This document shows, piece by piece, positions 26,872 through 36,500 of a DNA stretch of 64,000 nucleotides (positions are counted from its first letter, which is position 1; each line of letters opens with the position of its first letter). The DNA comes from Klugiella xanthotipulae (lineage in GTDB: Bacteria > Actinomycetota > Actinomycetes > Actinomycetales > Microbacteriaceae). The position numbers and the translations under genes are program-made. Below the pieces are notes generated by a model. It saw only the letters and a program-made list of their open reading frames with translations, searched no databases and was not told the origin of the DNA. The DNA lies in the NCBI RefSeq assembly GCF_006716695.1, contig NZ_VFPN01000003.1, positions 496,001-560,000 of the forward strand, written 5' to 3'.

Positions 26872-28791
26872 GTGAGCACAGCCAGCACTGACCCCTTGAT
26901 CGGTCGAATACTCGACGACCGTTATGTCGTGCGCTCGCGTATCGCCCGGGGCGGCATGGCAACTGTTTATGTGGCCACCGATAAGCGGCTCGAACGGCGT
27001 GTAGCCGTCAAAGTGATGCATGACCACCTGGCCGAGGACAACGCCTTCAAACGGCGGTTTGATCAAGAAGCTCGCTCCGCGGCCCGACTCTCCCACCCCA
27101 ACGTTGTCAACGTCTACGACCAGGGCGAGGATGCTGAGCTAGCCTACCTAGTGATGGAGTACCTCCCGGGCATCACCCTCCGAGACCTCTTGAAATCTCA
27201 GGGATCACTCACCGCCGATCAAACGCTCGAAATCAGCGAAGCCGTATTGAGTGGGCTCGCGGCCGCTCACAACGAAAAGATTGTGCACCGGGATCTGAAA
27301 CCGGAGAACATTCTGCTCGCGGATGACGGGCGGATCAAACTGAGCGATTTTGGCCTGGCACGAGCCGCTAGCGCCAACACGACAACAGGGCAAGCCCTTC
27401 TTGGCACCATCGCCTACCTCTCCCCCGAGCTTGTGACCAAGGGATTAGCAGACGAGCGCAGCGATATCTATGCCTTCGGCATCGTCATGTACGAGATGCT
27501 TACGGGGGTGCAGCCCTTTGTCGGTGAGCAGCCTATGCAGATTGCGTACCAGCACGCCAACGAAGACGTTCCATTGCCCAGTGCGGTAACCACAACATCA
27601 ACGCCCGAATTAGACCGGCTCGTCCGTTGGGCCACCCAGCGAGATCCCGCACATCGTCCGACAGATGCCAAGATGCTCCTTGATGAGTTACGTCATGTGC
27701 GCTCGGGCGCGAGCATTAATCCCAGCAGCGCCTTTACCACTGTGATGCCTCCCCTCGATTTCCCCACCTCGACCACCACGGTGATTCACCCCACTCCACC
27801 CGTTGAGCCTGCGCCTCTCGCACAGGTTGCTCCCGCTCCGCAGCCGCCCAGCAGCATCGACAGTATTCGTGTAACGACAGCCCGGCGTCGGCGTCAGGGC
27901 GCTCTCACTCTCGGCATTGTACTTGCCACCGCCCTTGCGCTCGGAGTGACCGGCTGGTGGTTTGGTGCGGGTCCAGGGTCCCTGATTGCGATTCCCAATG
28001 TTGTCAACAAGGAGGTGAGCACCGCCCAGAGCGAACTGGCCGCACTCGATCTCAGCGTCACCACCAATAAATGCCCCAGTCTGACCGTTCCGGTGGGCAG
28101 CGTCACAGAGATGAAACCTGCCGCCGGCACCCGCGTCGCTCACGATAGCGATGTGATTATCTGCGAGTCCACCGGGCCAAGACTACTTCCCGTTCCCGAA
28201 CTGGTCGGGCTCGATAAAGACGCTGCGATCACGGCAATCACGGAGGCAGAGTTTGTTTTTGGCTCGGTTACTGAGGAGAAATTTACCCCGGATTCCCCTC
28301 GTGGCACCGTACTGGCCGCGGTCGATGCCGATGGCAACACACTCGGTGCCCAACTCAACGAGCAAGAGACAATCAACCTTGTTGTATCAGCCGGCCAGAT
28401 TCCCGCCGTCGCCGGTCTTACCCTGGACCGTGCCGCCGCCGCACTAGCCGATGCCGGGCTCGTTTATGACCCGACCCAGAACATTGAGACATACAGCAGC
28501 ACGGTTGCACAGGGCATCGTTATTGCGCTCACACGTGTGGGAGATGTGGTGCACACGGGGGATGCACTGGGCCTTGAGGTCTCACGAGGACCAGAACTCT
28601 TCGAGGTTCCTGATGTCACTGGCAAGTCCATCAAGGATGCAATGTCCACGATAGCTGCGGCGGGCTTTAAGGCCGAAACCTCGGTTCCTGAGCTATTCTG
28701 GGGCGTTGCGACCGTCTCAGAAACAACCCCCCAGGCCGGAGATATGGTGGAAAAAGGAACGACCATCACGCTCACCTTCGCCGGGTCGTAG
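26872..28791 (+). CDS. pknL: PknL-type Ser/Thr protein kinase with four PASTA domains
   Basis: This is a membrane-bound eukaryotic-like Ser/Thr kinase of 639 residues. The cytoplasmic kinase domain (about residues 15-275) has the glycine loop IARGGMATVY, VAVKVMH with the ATP lysine, HRDLKPENILL near 138, DFGLA near 158 and an activation loop with several threonines (NTTTGQALLGT). A Pro-rich juxtamembrane stretch leads to one transmembrane helix near residues 343-367. The extracellular part holds four PASTA repeats, which usually sense muropeptides or lipid II. The neighbours (prenyl synthase, Rv2175c-like, DAHP synthase, PlsC) match the PknL locus of mycobacteria. Mycobacterial PknL lacks PASTA domains, so this form is closer to the corynebacterial type. 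Confidence 0.93.
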   Translation: MSTASTDPLIGRILDDRYVVRSRIARGGMATVYVATDKRLERRVAVKVMHDHLAEDNAFKRRFDQEARSAARLSHPNVVNVYDQGEDAELAYLVMEYLPGITLRDLLKSQGSLTADQTLEISEAVLSGLAAAHNEKIVHRDLKPENILLADDGRIKLSDFGLARAASANTTTGQALLGTIAYLSPELVTKGLADERSDIYAFGIVMYEMLTGVQPFVGEQPMQIAYQHANEDVPLPSAVTTTSTPELDRLVRWATQRDPAHRPTDAKMLLDELRHVRSGASINPSSAFTTVMPPLDFPTSTTTVIHPTPPVEPAPLAQVAPAPQPPSSIDSIRVTTARRRRQGALTLGIVLATALALGVTGWWFGAGPGSLIAIPNVVNKEVSTAQSELAALDLSVTTNKCPSLTVPVGSVTEMKPAAGTRVAHDSDVIICESTGPRLLPVPELVGLDKDAAITAITEAEFVFGSVTEEKFTPDSPRGTVLAAVDADGNTLGAQLNEQETINLVVSAGQIPAVAGLTLDRAAAALADAGLVYDPTQNIETYSSTVAQGIVIALTRVGDVVHTGDALGLEVSRGPELFEVPDVTGKSIKDAMSTIAAAGFKAETSVPELFWGVATVSETTPQAGDMVEKGTTITLTFAGS

Positions 28792-28814
28792 GGAGCGGTA
28801 TCAGCAGGAATAAC

Positions 28815-28854
28815 GTCGAGAGGGGGGACCGTAGTACGGTCGCCCCCTCTCGAC
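28815..28854. terminator. Bidirectional terminator hairpin between pknL and DAHP synthase
   Basis: GTCGAGAGGGGGGACCG and CGGTCGCCCCCTCTCGAC form a strong GC-rich stem of about 16 bp with a small bulge and a 5-base loop. It lies 23 bases after the kinase stop codon and 9 bases from the convergent DAHP synthase stop codon, so it can serve both transcripts. Confidence 0.75.
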
Positions 28855-28863
28855 ATCGGGCGG

Positions 28864-30231
28864 TTACTTGGTGAGTTCTTCGGCCACCTGGAAGGCAAGC
28901 TCAAGCGATTGCATATGGTTGAGTCGCGGGTCGCACAGCGACTCGTAGCGAGTAGCGAGAGTCGCCTCGTCAATATTCTCAGAGCCCCCCAAGCACTCAG
29001 TGACATCGTCCCCCGTGAGCTCAACGTGGATACCGCCCGGGTACGTGCCAACGGAACGGTGCGCCTCGAAAAACCCTTTGAGCTCGTCCATGACATCGTC
29101 AAATCGACGCGTCTTGTAGCCGGTGGGGGTGGTGATGCCATTACCGTGCATTGGATCGGTTACCCACAGTGGAGTGGCTCCGCTATCACGCACCGCGGCC
29201 AGGAGGGGCGGCAGCGCATCCCGAATCGTGCCTGCACCCATGCGGGTGATGAAGGTCAGACGGCCCGGCTCGCGGTGGGGGTCGAGCTTGTCAATCAGGC
29301 GCAAGGCGTCATCGGGTGCCGTGCTCGGACCCAGCTTGACCCCGATAGGGTTGCGCACCCGGGAAAGGAAATCGACGTGGGCACCATCAAGATCGCGGGT
29401 ACGCTCACCAATCCACAGAAAGTGCGATGAGGTGTTATAGGCCGCGCCTGTGCGCGAGTCAATGCGGGTCATCGGGCGCTCGTAGTCAAACAAGAGAGCC
29501 TCGTGGCTGACATAGAATTCCGTACGCCGCATCTCGGCAAAGTCTGCACCACAGGCAACCATGAAGCGCACGGCGCGGTCAATTTCCTTGGCCAACTTGT
29601 CGTAGCGGGCATTTGCCGGGTTGGAAGTGAAGCCCTTGTTCCAATCGTGTACCTGCCGAAGATCAGCAAAACCACCCTGGGTGAACGCCCGAATGAGATT
29701 AAGCGTCGAGGCCGCGGTGTGGTAACCCTGAACCAGCCGGGCCGGATTGGCCTCACGTGATTCGGGCGTAAATTCGTAACCGTTGACGATATCACCGCGG
29801 TAGGCGGGCAGCGTCACCTCACCTCTCGTCTCGGTGTCGTTTGAACGGGGCTTGGCGAACTGGCCTGCCATCCTTCCCACCTTAATCACGGGCATGGAGG
29901 CCCCGTAGGTGAGCACAACCGCCATCTGGAGAAGGGTCTTCACCCGGTTGCGGATCTGATCGGCAGTCGCACCCGCAAACGTCTCCGCGCAATCGCCGCC
30001 CTGAAGGAGAAAAGCCTCGCCTCGTGCAGCGGTGGCCAGTCGTTCCCGTAGCTGATCCACCTCACCGGCAAAAACAAGGGGGGGCAGCGCGGCGATCTCG
30101 CTGGAGGCGGTATGCAGACCATCCCGATTCAGCCACTGCGGTTGCTGTTTCGCCACGAGAGTGCGCCAATAGTCGAGACCCGCCAGTACGTCCTCAGGGG
30201 TACGATCAGGGGAACTAGAAAGATCTGGCAC
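28864..30231 (-). CDS. aroG: Class II DAHP synthase
   Basis: This enzyme condenses phosphoenolpyruvate and erythrose 4-phosphate to DAHP, the first step of the shikimate pathway to aromatic amino acids. It has 455 residues, in the size range of the plant/actinobacterial class II type (AroG of M. tuberculosis, Rv2178c). Motifs include LLQGGDCAETF with the metal-binding Cys, KVGRMAGQFAKPRS, the long WNKGF segment, and TDPMHGNG near the active site. The start is GTG at 30231. Its location next to the pknL-like gene is conserved in mycobacteria. Confidence 0.96.
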   Translation of the reverse strand: MPDLSSSPDRTPEDVLAGLDYWRTLVAKQQPQWLNRDGLHTASSEIAALPPLVFAGEVDQLRERLATAARGEAFLLQGGDCAETFAGATADQIRNRVKTLLQMAVVLTYGASMPVIKVGRMAGQFAKPRSNDTETRGEVTLPAYRGDIVNGYEFTPESREANPARLVQGYHTAASTLNLIRAFTQGGFADLRQVHDWNKGFTSNPANARYDKLAKEIDRAVRFMVACGADFAEMRRTEFYVSHEALLFDYERPMTRIDSRTGAAYNTSSHFLWIGERTRDLDGAHVDFLSRVRNPIGVKLGPSTAPDDALRLIDKLDPHREPGRLTFITRMGAGTIRDALPPLLAAVRDSGATPLWVTDPMHGNGITTPTGYKTRRFDDVMDELKGFFEAHRSVGTYPGGIHVELTGDDVTECLGGSENIDEATLATRYESLCDPRLNHMQSLELAFQVAEELTK

Positions 30232-30303
30232 TATTCTTCTCTCTCAGACGATAACGACGCGCACCACTGGCAACGCGTCGTTGAGGATTGTTGATTGAAC
30301 ATC

Positions 30304-30993
30304 CTACTGGGCTTTGATTGGTGTTGCGGCACGGACAGTCGATGCATAAACATCTACATAATCTTGACGGCTCAACTTCTGCAACTCATACATGAGCTCG
30401 TCGGTGATCGAACGTAGAATAAAGCGGTCGCCGTCCATTCCCTGGAAGCGGCTGAAATCAAGTGGCTCACCAATAACCGTTCCGATCCGGCGGATTTTTG
30501 GCAGGCGACGACCAATAGGCATGGCCTTCTCGGTGTCCACCATTGCGACCGGAAGGACCGGGACACCGGATTCGAGAATCATACGGGCAACCCCCGTGCG
30601 GCCCCGGTACATTTTTCCCGTAGGGCTGCGGGTTCCCTCAGGGTAAATACCGAGCACCAAACCGCGAGAGAGCAGATCAAGACCAGTGTTCAGAGAGGCC
30701 TCCGAGGCTTTACCTCCAGAGCGGTCAATGGGCATCTGGCCGGATGCTAGCATGAAGCTTTTCGTGAGCCATCCCTTAATCCCCCGACCCGTGAAGTAAT
30801 CACTCTTCGCTAAGAAAAAGACGTGGCGATCGATCATGATCGGAAGAAAAACAGAGTCGATGACAGAGAGATGATTGCTCGCCAGAATCACGCCGCCCTC
30901 CTTAGGAATGTTTTCGGCCCCGGTGACCCAGGGGCGAAAGATCGTCTTCAGGAGCGGCCCAACGATCAGATGCTTCATGATCCAATAAAACAC
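30304..30993 (-). CDS. plsC: 1-acyl-sn-glycerol-3-phosphate acyltransferase
   Basis: This membrane-associated PlsC-type acyltransferase makes phosphatidic acid from lysophosphatidic acid. The 229-residue protein has the catalytic NHLSVIDSV (HX4D) motif near residue 41 and the acceptor-binding YPEGTRSPTG motif near 119. It lies downstream of a good promoter candidate and upstream of DAHP synthase, with a 72-base gap, so the two may be co-transcribed. It is the counterpart of Rv2182c in the conserved block. Confidence 0.93.
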   Translation of the reverse strand: MFYWIMKHLIVGPLLKTIFRPWVTGAENIPKEGGVILASNHLSVIDSVFLPIMIDRHVFFLAKSDYFTGRGIKGWLTKSFMLASGQMPIDRSGGKASEASLNTGLDLLSRGLVLGIYPEGTRSPTGKMYRGRTGVARMILESGVPVLPVAMVDTEKAMPIGRRLPKIRRIGTVIGEPLDFSRFQGMDGDRFILRSITDELMYELQKLSRQDYVDVYASTVRAATPIKAQ

Positions 30994-31051
30994 AGTGATT
31001 CTTCCTCAGCCTCGAACAGCGTCCAGCCTACAACGTTCCGCCACTCCCACC

Positions 31052-31079
31052 GACATATATGCACCCCGAAGAATGTCAA
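31052..31079 (-). promoter_or_regulatory. Candidate promoter of plsC
   Basis: On the minus strand a perfect TTGACA box (31074-31079) is followed after 16 bases by TATGTC (31052-31057), with the overlapping alternative TATATG at 14 bases. Transcription would begin near 31045, about 50 bases before the plsC start codon. The divergent acyl-CoA synthetase gene may use the AT-rich TAAATATTAA just to the right (31095-31104) as its -10 region. Confidence 0.45.
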
Positions 31080-31165
31080 CTAGAGTGGGCACCACTAAAT
31101 ATTAAGGCGTGCTGCACGTAACTCAGGCATGTGGCAGGCTACCGTTCGGTACCAAAGGAGTTGCC

Positions 31166-32995
31166 GTGAACCAGGCAGATACCCCTCTTGTAATGAATCT
31201 CAGACCCGATGACAACGCCACCGACCTACTCGTCAACCGCGTTACCCACACCCCCGAGCGGGTGATTTTTGCTCTTCCCGTTGGCGACGAATGGAGCGAT
31301 GTTACTGCACGAGAGTTTCACTCTCAGGTGGTTGACCTTGCTAAGGGGTTGGTATCGGCCGGTATTCAGCCCGGCGATAAAGTCGGCTTTATCTGCACAA
31401 CAAAGTACGAGTGGAGTCTCGTTGACTTCGCGCTCTGGTTTGCCGGTGCCGTCATGGTTCCGATTTACGAAACCTCCTCACCCGCACAGATCCGCTGGAT
31501 CATGGAGGACTCCGGGGCTGCGGCCATCATCCTCGAAACGGCCGAGCACTCCGCCCGATTCGACGAGGTGCGCGCCGACCTACCACTCGTCACCACGCTA
31601 TTGCGCATGGATCTCAATGACCTGAGTAAACTCGTCGAGGCGGGGACTACCGTAGCTGACGAAGAAATCGAACGCCGCCGCACCCTAGCGGTGGGGTCGG
31701 ATATCGCGACCCTGATCTATACATCGGGCTCGACTGGCAAGCCTAAGGGCTGCGTGCTCACCCACTCTAACTTTGTGGAGACCTCACGTAACGCGGCCGG
31801 AGCACTCCAAGTCATGCTCCAGGAGGGAGCCTCAACCCTGCTCTTTATTACCACAGCGCATATCTTTGCTCGGTTTATCTCGGTGCTCAGTGTGCACGCC
31901 GGAGTACGGGTGGGGCATCAGGCGGATACAAGCCAGCTGCTGCCAGCGCTGGGTTCATTTAAACCCACGTTCCTTCTCGCTGTTCCCCGAGTTTTTGAAA
32001 AGGTGTACAACTCTTCGGAGCAGAAGGCCGAGGCTGGCGGTAAAGGGAAAATTTTCCGCGCGGCCGCCCGCACAGCAGTGGAGCACTCCCACGCACTCGA
32101 CGCCGGCACGGTGAGCCTGGGCCTCCGGTTACGCTTCGCCCTGTTCAACCGTCTCGTTTATTCAAAAATCCGGGCGGCACTCGGCGGCAACACCCGCTAC
32201 GCGGTATCCGGCTCTGCCCCCCTAGGGGACCGCCTGGGCCACTTCTACCGCAGCCTCGACCTCACGATTATGGAGGGCTACGGTCTCACCGAAACAACAG
32301 CCCCCGCGACCGTCAACCTGCCACAAAACTTCAAGATAGGTACGGTGGGTCCGCCCCTTCCCGGTGTAAGCGTACGCATCGCGGCCGACGGGGAGGTTCT
32401 GGTCAAGGGCGTGAACGTGTTCGACCGCTATTGGAAGAACGAGGCAGCCACGGCCGAGTCTTTCACCGAAGACGGCTACTTTAAAACCGGCGACATGGGC
32501 AGTCTCGACTCGGAGGGTTACCTCAGCATCACGGGTCGCAAAAAAGAGATCATCGTGACCGCCGGTGGAAAAAATGTGGCCCCGGCCTACCTGGAGGACC
32601 CCCTCCGGGCGCACCCGCTCATCGGGCAGGCTGTCGTTGTTGGTGATCGAAAACCGTACATCGCCGCGCTCATCACACTTGATACCGAGATGATGCCAAC
32701 CTGGCTCGCCAACCAGGGCGAGAACCCCGCTATGACCCTCGATGCGGCTTGCCGGAACCCCCGAATTTTGGCTGAAATTCAAGTAGCAATTGACGAAGCC
32801 AACAGCAGAGTGTCCCGCGCAGAGTCAATTCGCAAATTCACGATCCTCCCCCTGGAGTTTACGGAGGCCAGTGGTCATCTCACACCCAAGATGAGTATCA
32901 AGCGGAACGTGATTCTCGCAAACTTTGCAGCAGAGATCGAGGGTCTGTATAGCGGACACGAGCCGACGACCGGACACATCGCTGTCGAACATTGA
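31166..32995 (+). CDS. Long-chain fatty acid--CoA ligase (FadD15-like)
   Basis: This AMP-forming acyl-CoA synthetase activates fatty acids to acyl-CoA via acyl-adenylates. I chose the GTG at 31166, giving 609 residues, because AAAGGAG lies 5 bases upstream. The adenylate-forming motifs are clear: the P-loop YTSGSTGKPKGC, GYGLTETTAP, TGDMGSLDSEGYLSITGRKKE and the C-terminal catalytic lysine region LTPKMSIKR. Transcription is divergent from plsC, consistent with a role in phospholipid acyl supply. The FadD15 group is the usual actinobacterial assignment for this position. Confidence 0.94.
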   Translation: MNQADTPLVMNLRPDDNATDLLVNRVTHTPERVIFALPVGDEWSDVTAREFHSQVVDLAKGLVSAGIQPGDKVGFICTTKYEWSLVDFALWFAGAVMVPIYETSSPAQIRWIMEDSGAAAIILETAEHSARFDEVRADLPLVTTLLRMDLNDLSKLVEAGTTVADEEIERRRTLAVGSDIATLIYTSGSTGKPKGCVLTHSNFVETSRNAAGALQVMLQEGASTLLFITTAHIFARFISVLSVHAGVRVGHQADTSQLLPALGSFKPTFLLAVPRVFEKVYNSSEQKAEAGGKGKIFRAAARTAVEHSHALDAGTVSLGLRLRFALFNRLVYSKIRAALGGNTRYAVSGSAPLGDRLGHFYRSLDLTIMEGYGLTETTAPATVNLPQNFKIGTVGPPLPGVSVRIAADGEVLVKGVNVFDRYWKNEAATAESFTEDGYFKTGDMGSLDSEGYLSITGRKKEIIVTAGGKNVAPAYLEDPLRAHPLIGQAVVVGDRKPYIAALITLDTEMMPTWLANQGENPAMTLDAACRNPRILAEIQVAIDEANSRVSRAESIRKFTILPLEFTEASGHLTPKMSIKRNVILANFAAEIEGLYSGHEPTTGHIAVEH

Positions 32996-32997
32996 GC

Positions 32998-33045
32998 ACG
33001 CGCACCCAGCACTGGGCCCTTTCCTGCCCCGTGCTGGGTGCGCGT
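32998..33045. terminator. Bidirectional terminator between acyl-CoA ligase and def
   Basis: A perfect 15-bp inverted repeat (ACGCGCACCCAGCAC at 32998 and GTGCTGGGTGCGCGT at 33031) with an 18-base loop lies between the two convergent genes. No long T-run follows, but the stem is very stable and its position between two stop codons fits transcription termination in both directions. Confidence 0.75.
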
Positions 33046-33050
33046 CAAAA

Positions 33051-33088
33051 CCGCATTGTCTTAAAACCACCGCATTGTCTTAAAACCA
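33051..33088 (+). repeat. 19-bp tandem duplication over the def stop codon
   Basis: The unit CCGCATTGTCTTAAAACCA occurs twice head to tail, at 33051-33069 and 33070-33088, with no mismatch. The def stop codon (33080-33082 on the minus strand) lies in the second unit, so the duplicated copy is in the 3' untranslated region and leaves the protein end unchanged. It looks like a recent slippage event. Confidence 0.9.
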
Positions 33089-33571
33089 CTCAGACTCGCG
33101 GATACGGCGATAGGCCATCCCACGATTCTCCCGGTCAAGCCGGTCGAGATACAGCATCCCCTCAAGGTGGTCGCACTCATGCTGCAACGCCTGGGCCAAG
33201 AGGCCCTCGCCCTCGAGGACAACCCTCTCGCCCGCCAAGTTGACGCCCTCAACCCGGGCAAACGGATAACGCTCCACGGGGAACCAGAGCTCTGGCACAG
33301 AAAGGCACCCCTCGCCGATCTTCGCGGGTTCACCTGACAGTTCCGTGACGACGGGATTCAGGATGTAGCCGACTTCGCCCTCAACGTTATAGCTGAAGGC
33401 GCGCAGGTCTACACCAATTTGATTCGCGGCAACACCAGCCCTCCCCGGAAGCTTGACCGTATCAATCAAATCCGTGACCAGGCCGGTGATGCCAGCATCC
33501 CGAACGTCAATGTATCGACACTCCGATTTCAGGACGGGATCACCAAAAATGCGTATTGCTCGTTCTGCCAT
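33080..33571 (-). CDS. def: Peptide deformylase
   Basis: Deformylase removes the formyl group from the N-terminal methionine of new proteins. The 163-residue enzyme has all three motifs: RAGVAANQIG (motif 1), EGCLSVPE with the metal-binding Cys (motif 2) and QHECDHLEG, the HExxH metal site (motif 3). I chose the ATG at 33571 (MAERAIRIFGDPVL); the upstream extension of the frame overlaps pyc and does not resemble the family. It follows pyc with a 22-base gap and is probably co-transcribed. Confidence 0.95.
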   Translation of the reverse strand: MAERAIRIFGDPVLKSECRYIDVRDAGITGLVTDLIDTVKLPGRAGVAANQIGVDLRAFSYNVEGEVGYILNPVVTELSGEPAKIGEGCLSVPELWFPVERYPFARVEGVNLAGERVVLEGEGLLAQALQHECDHLEGMLYLDRLDRENRGMAYRRIRESEWF

Positions 33572-33593
33572 GTGTTTTAGTCTGCCATGAGGG

Positions 33594-36500
33594 CTACAGC
33601 GTGACGGCCACCGCGGCCAGCAGGTCGCCAGCTTCGACCTGGCGAGTACCCGCAAAAATGACACGCTCCACCGTACCCGCAACCGGTGTGGTAATGGCGG
33701 CCTCCATTTTCATAGCCTCAATCGTGGCAATCGGCTGACCCGCTTCGAGCACATCGCCCACGGCCACCTTCAACGTCACCGCACCAGAGAAGGGTGCTGC
33801 CACATGGCCAGGCTGGGTTTTATCAGCCTTCTCTGCCGCAACGGTATCCACTGACACCCCACGATCGCGGATGAAAACCGGGCGCAACTGGCCGTTCATG
33901 GTTGTCATAACGGTGCGCATACCTTTATCGTCGGCGTCGCCGATTGCCTCAAGACCCACGTAAAGGCGTACACCTCTCGCGATATCGACGGCGTGCTCGG
34001 CGCCCTGGACCAATCCATAGAGATAGTCGCTCGTGTCCAGAACAGACAGATCACCGTACTCCTCCTGGGTCGCCTCAAACTGTGCCGTGGGTACGGGAAA
34101 AAGCAGGCGATTAAGAGTGGTCCGACGACCGGCACTCTCCCCCGCAAGCACCTCCAGGTCGGCATCCGACACCGGCGTCACCCCAATGTTGACGGTGCGC
34201 CCCCGCAGAACCTTGCTACGGAAGGGTTCAGGCCAGCCACCAGGCAGGTCGCCCAATTCGCCCGCCATAAAGCCCACAACCGAGTCGGGCACATCATAGT
34301 TCTGAGGGTTCTCCTCAAAATCAGTCGGATCGGCTTTGACCGCTGCAAGGTGCAGGGCAAGGTCTCCGACGACCTTGGAGGATGGTGTGACCTTGGGAAC
34401 GCGTCCGAGGATACGATCCGCCGCAGCGTACATGTCCTCGATGAGCTCAAAGTCGTCGGCGAGGCCCAACGCGATCGCCTGCTGACGCAGGTTGGAGAGT
34501 TGCCCGCCGGGAATCTCGTGTAGATAGACACGACCCGTGGGGCCGGGCAGACCCGATTCGAAGGGACGGTACACCTGACGCACAGCATCCCAGTATGGTT
34601 CAAGGTCGAGGACATTCTGCAGGTTGATGCCCGTGTCTCGATCAGTGTCGGCGAGGGCCGCCACCAGTGATGAGAATGAGGGTTGGCTGGTCGTACCGGC
34701 CATTGGTGCACTCGCCACGTCAACCGCGTCAACACCCGCGTTGCTTGCCGCAAGCAGAGTAGCCAACTGGCCGCCAGCAGTATCGTGAGTGTGCAGATGC
34801 ACGGGGACGTCAAAGCGCTCACGAAAGGCCGTCACCAATTTCTCGGCCGCGGCAGGACGCAGAAGACCCGCCATATCTTTGATTGCCAGAATGTGGGCAC
34901 CACTGTCCACGATCTGCTCGGCCAAGCGGAGATAGTAGTCGAGTGTGTACAGGTCCTCGGCAGGGTTGAGTAGATTCCCGGTATAGCAAACCGCAACCTC
35001 AGCGAGTGAAGTTCCTGTGTTGAGCACCGCGTCAATGGCCGGCCGCATCTGGCTCACGTCATTGAGCGCGTCGAAGATCCGAAAGATATCGACGCCCGTT
35101 GCCGCCGCCTCCGATACGAAGGCGTCAGTCACCTCCGTGGGGTAGGGGGTATATCCCACCGTATTGCGCCCCCGCAGGAGCATCTGAATCGCGACGTTAG
35201 GCAGAGCCTCACGCAGGTCCGCGAGACGTACCCACGGGTCTTCGCCGAGGAAACGCAGTGCAACATCGTACGTCGCACCACCCCAGGCCTCAACCGACAG
35301 AAGCTCCGGAGTGAGCCGGGCCACATGTGGGGCAACAGCCAACAGGTCTTTGGTCCGCACGCGAGTAGCAAGCAAGGACTGGTGAGCATCCCGGAACGTA
35401 GTTTCGGTGACCGCAAGCCGAGTCTGCGCGCGCAACTCGGCAGCAAAGGCGGCAGGACCCACCTCTCGGAGGCGATCACGCGAGCCGGGACGGATATCTC
35501 CAGCCAGACCACGTGCGGGTAGCTTATCCGACGGAATGATGTTTGTGGGCCGTGCCCCGTGTGGCTGGTTGACCGTCACATCGGCCAGCCACGTGAGTGC
35601 CTTGGTACCGCGGTCCTTCGAGCGGTGTAGAACAAGCAGTTCGGGCCGCTCCTCAATGAACGCGGTGCTCACATCACCAGCCTGGAATTGCGGATCATCA
35701 AGTACCGCCTGAAGGAATGGGATGTTGGTGGCCACCCCACGGATCCGAAACTCGGCGAGAGCTCGCTGTGCACGGGTGACCGCTGCACCGAAGTCGCGGC
35801 CACGGCAGGTGAGCTTGGCCAGCATGGAATCGAAGTGTGGGCTGATCTGGGCTCCAGGATTGATGGTTCCCCCGTCGAGGCGCACACCGCCACCGCCCGG
35901 CGAACGGTATGTGGTGATCTTCCCCATATCGGGGCGGAAGCCCTGCGAGGGATCCTCCGTAGTGATACGACACTGGAGTGCCGCACCACGCAGGTGGATA
36001 TCCCGCTGCTCAAGTCCCAACTCAGCCAGGGTAGCCCCCGCGGCAATACGCATCTGGGCCTGCACCAGGTCTACATCGGTCACTTCCTCGGTGACGGTAT
36101 GTTCCACCTGAATCCGCGGGTTCATCTCGATGAAGACGTGCTCCCCGGCACGCTCACCGGCGGTGTCAACCAAGAATTCAACCGTGCCCGCGTTTTCGTA
36201 GTTGATTGAACGAGCGAAGGCCACTGCATCGCGATACAGGGCCTGGCGGAGTTCCTCCGAGATATTGGGAGCCGGAGCGATCTCAACAACCTTTTGATGA
36301 CGGCGCTGCACGGAGCAATCACGCTCAAATAGGTGCACGGTTCCGCCCTGTTTATCAGCGAGAATCTGAACCTCAATGTGACGTGGACGCAGCACGGCCT
36401 GCTCGATAAACATGGTGGAGTCGCCAAAAGCGCTTTCAGCTTCGCGCATGGCCGCTTCAAGAGCCGGACGGAGATCTTCAGGCCGGTCAACGCGACGCAT

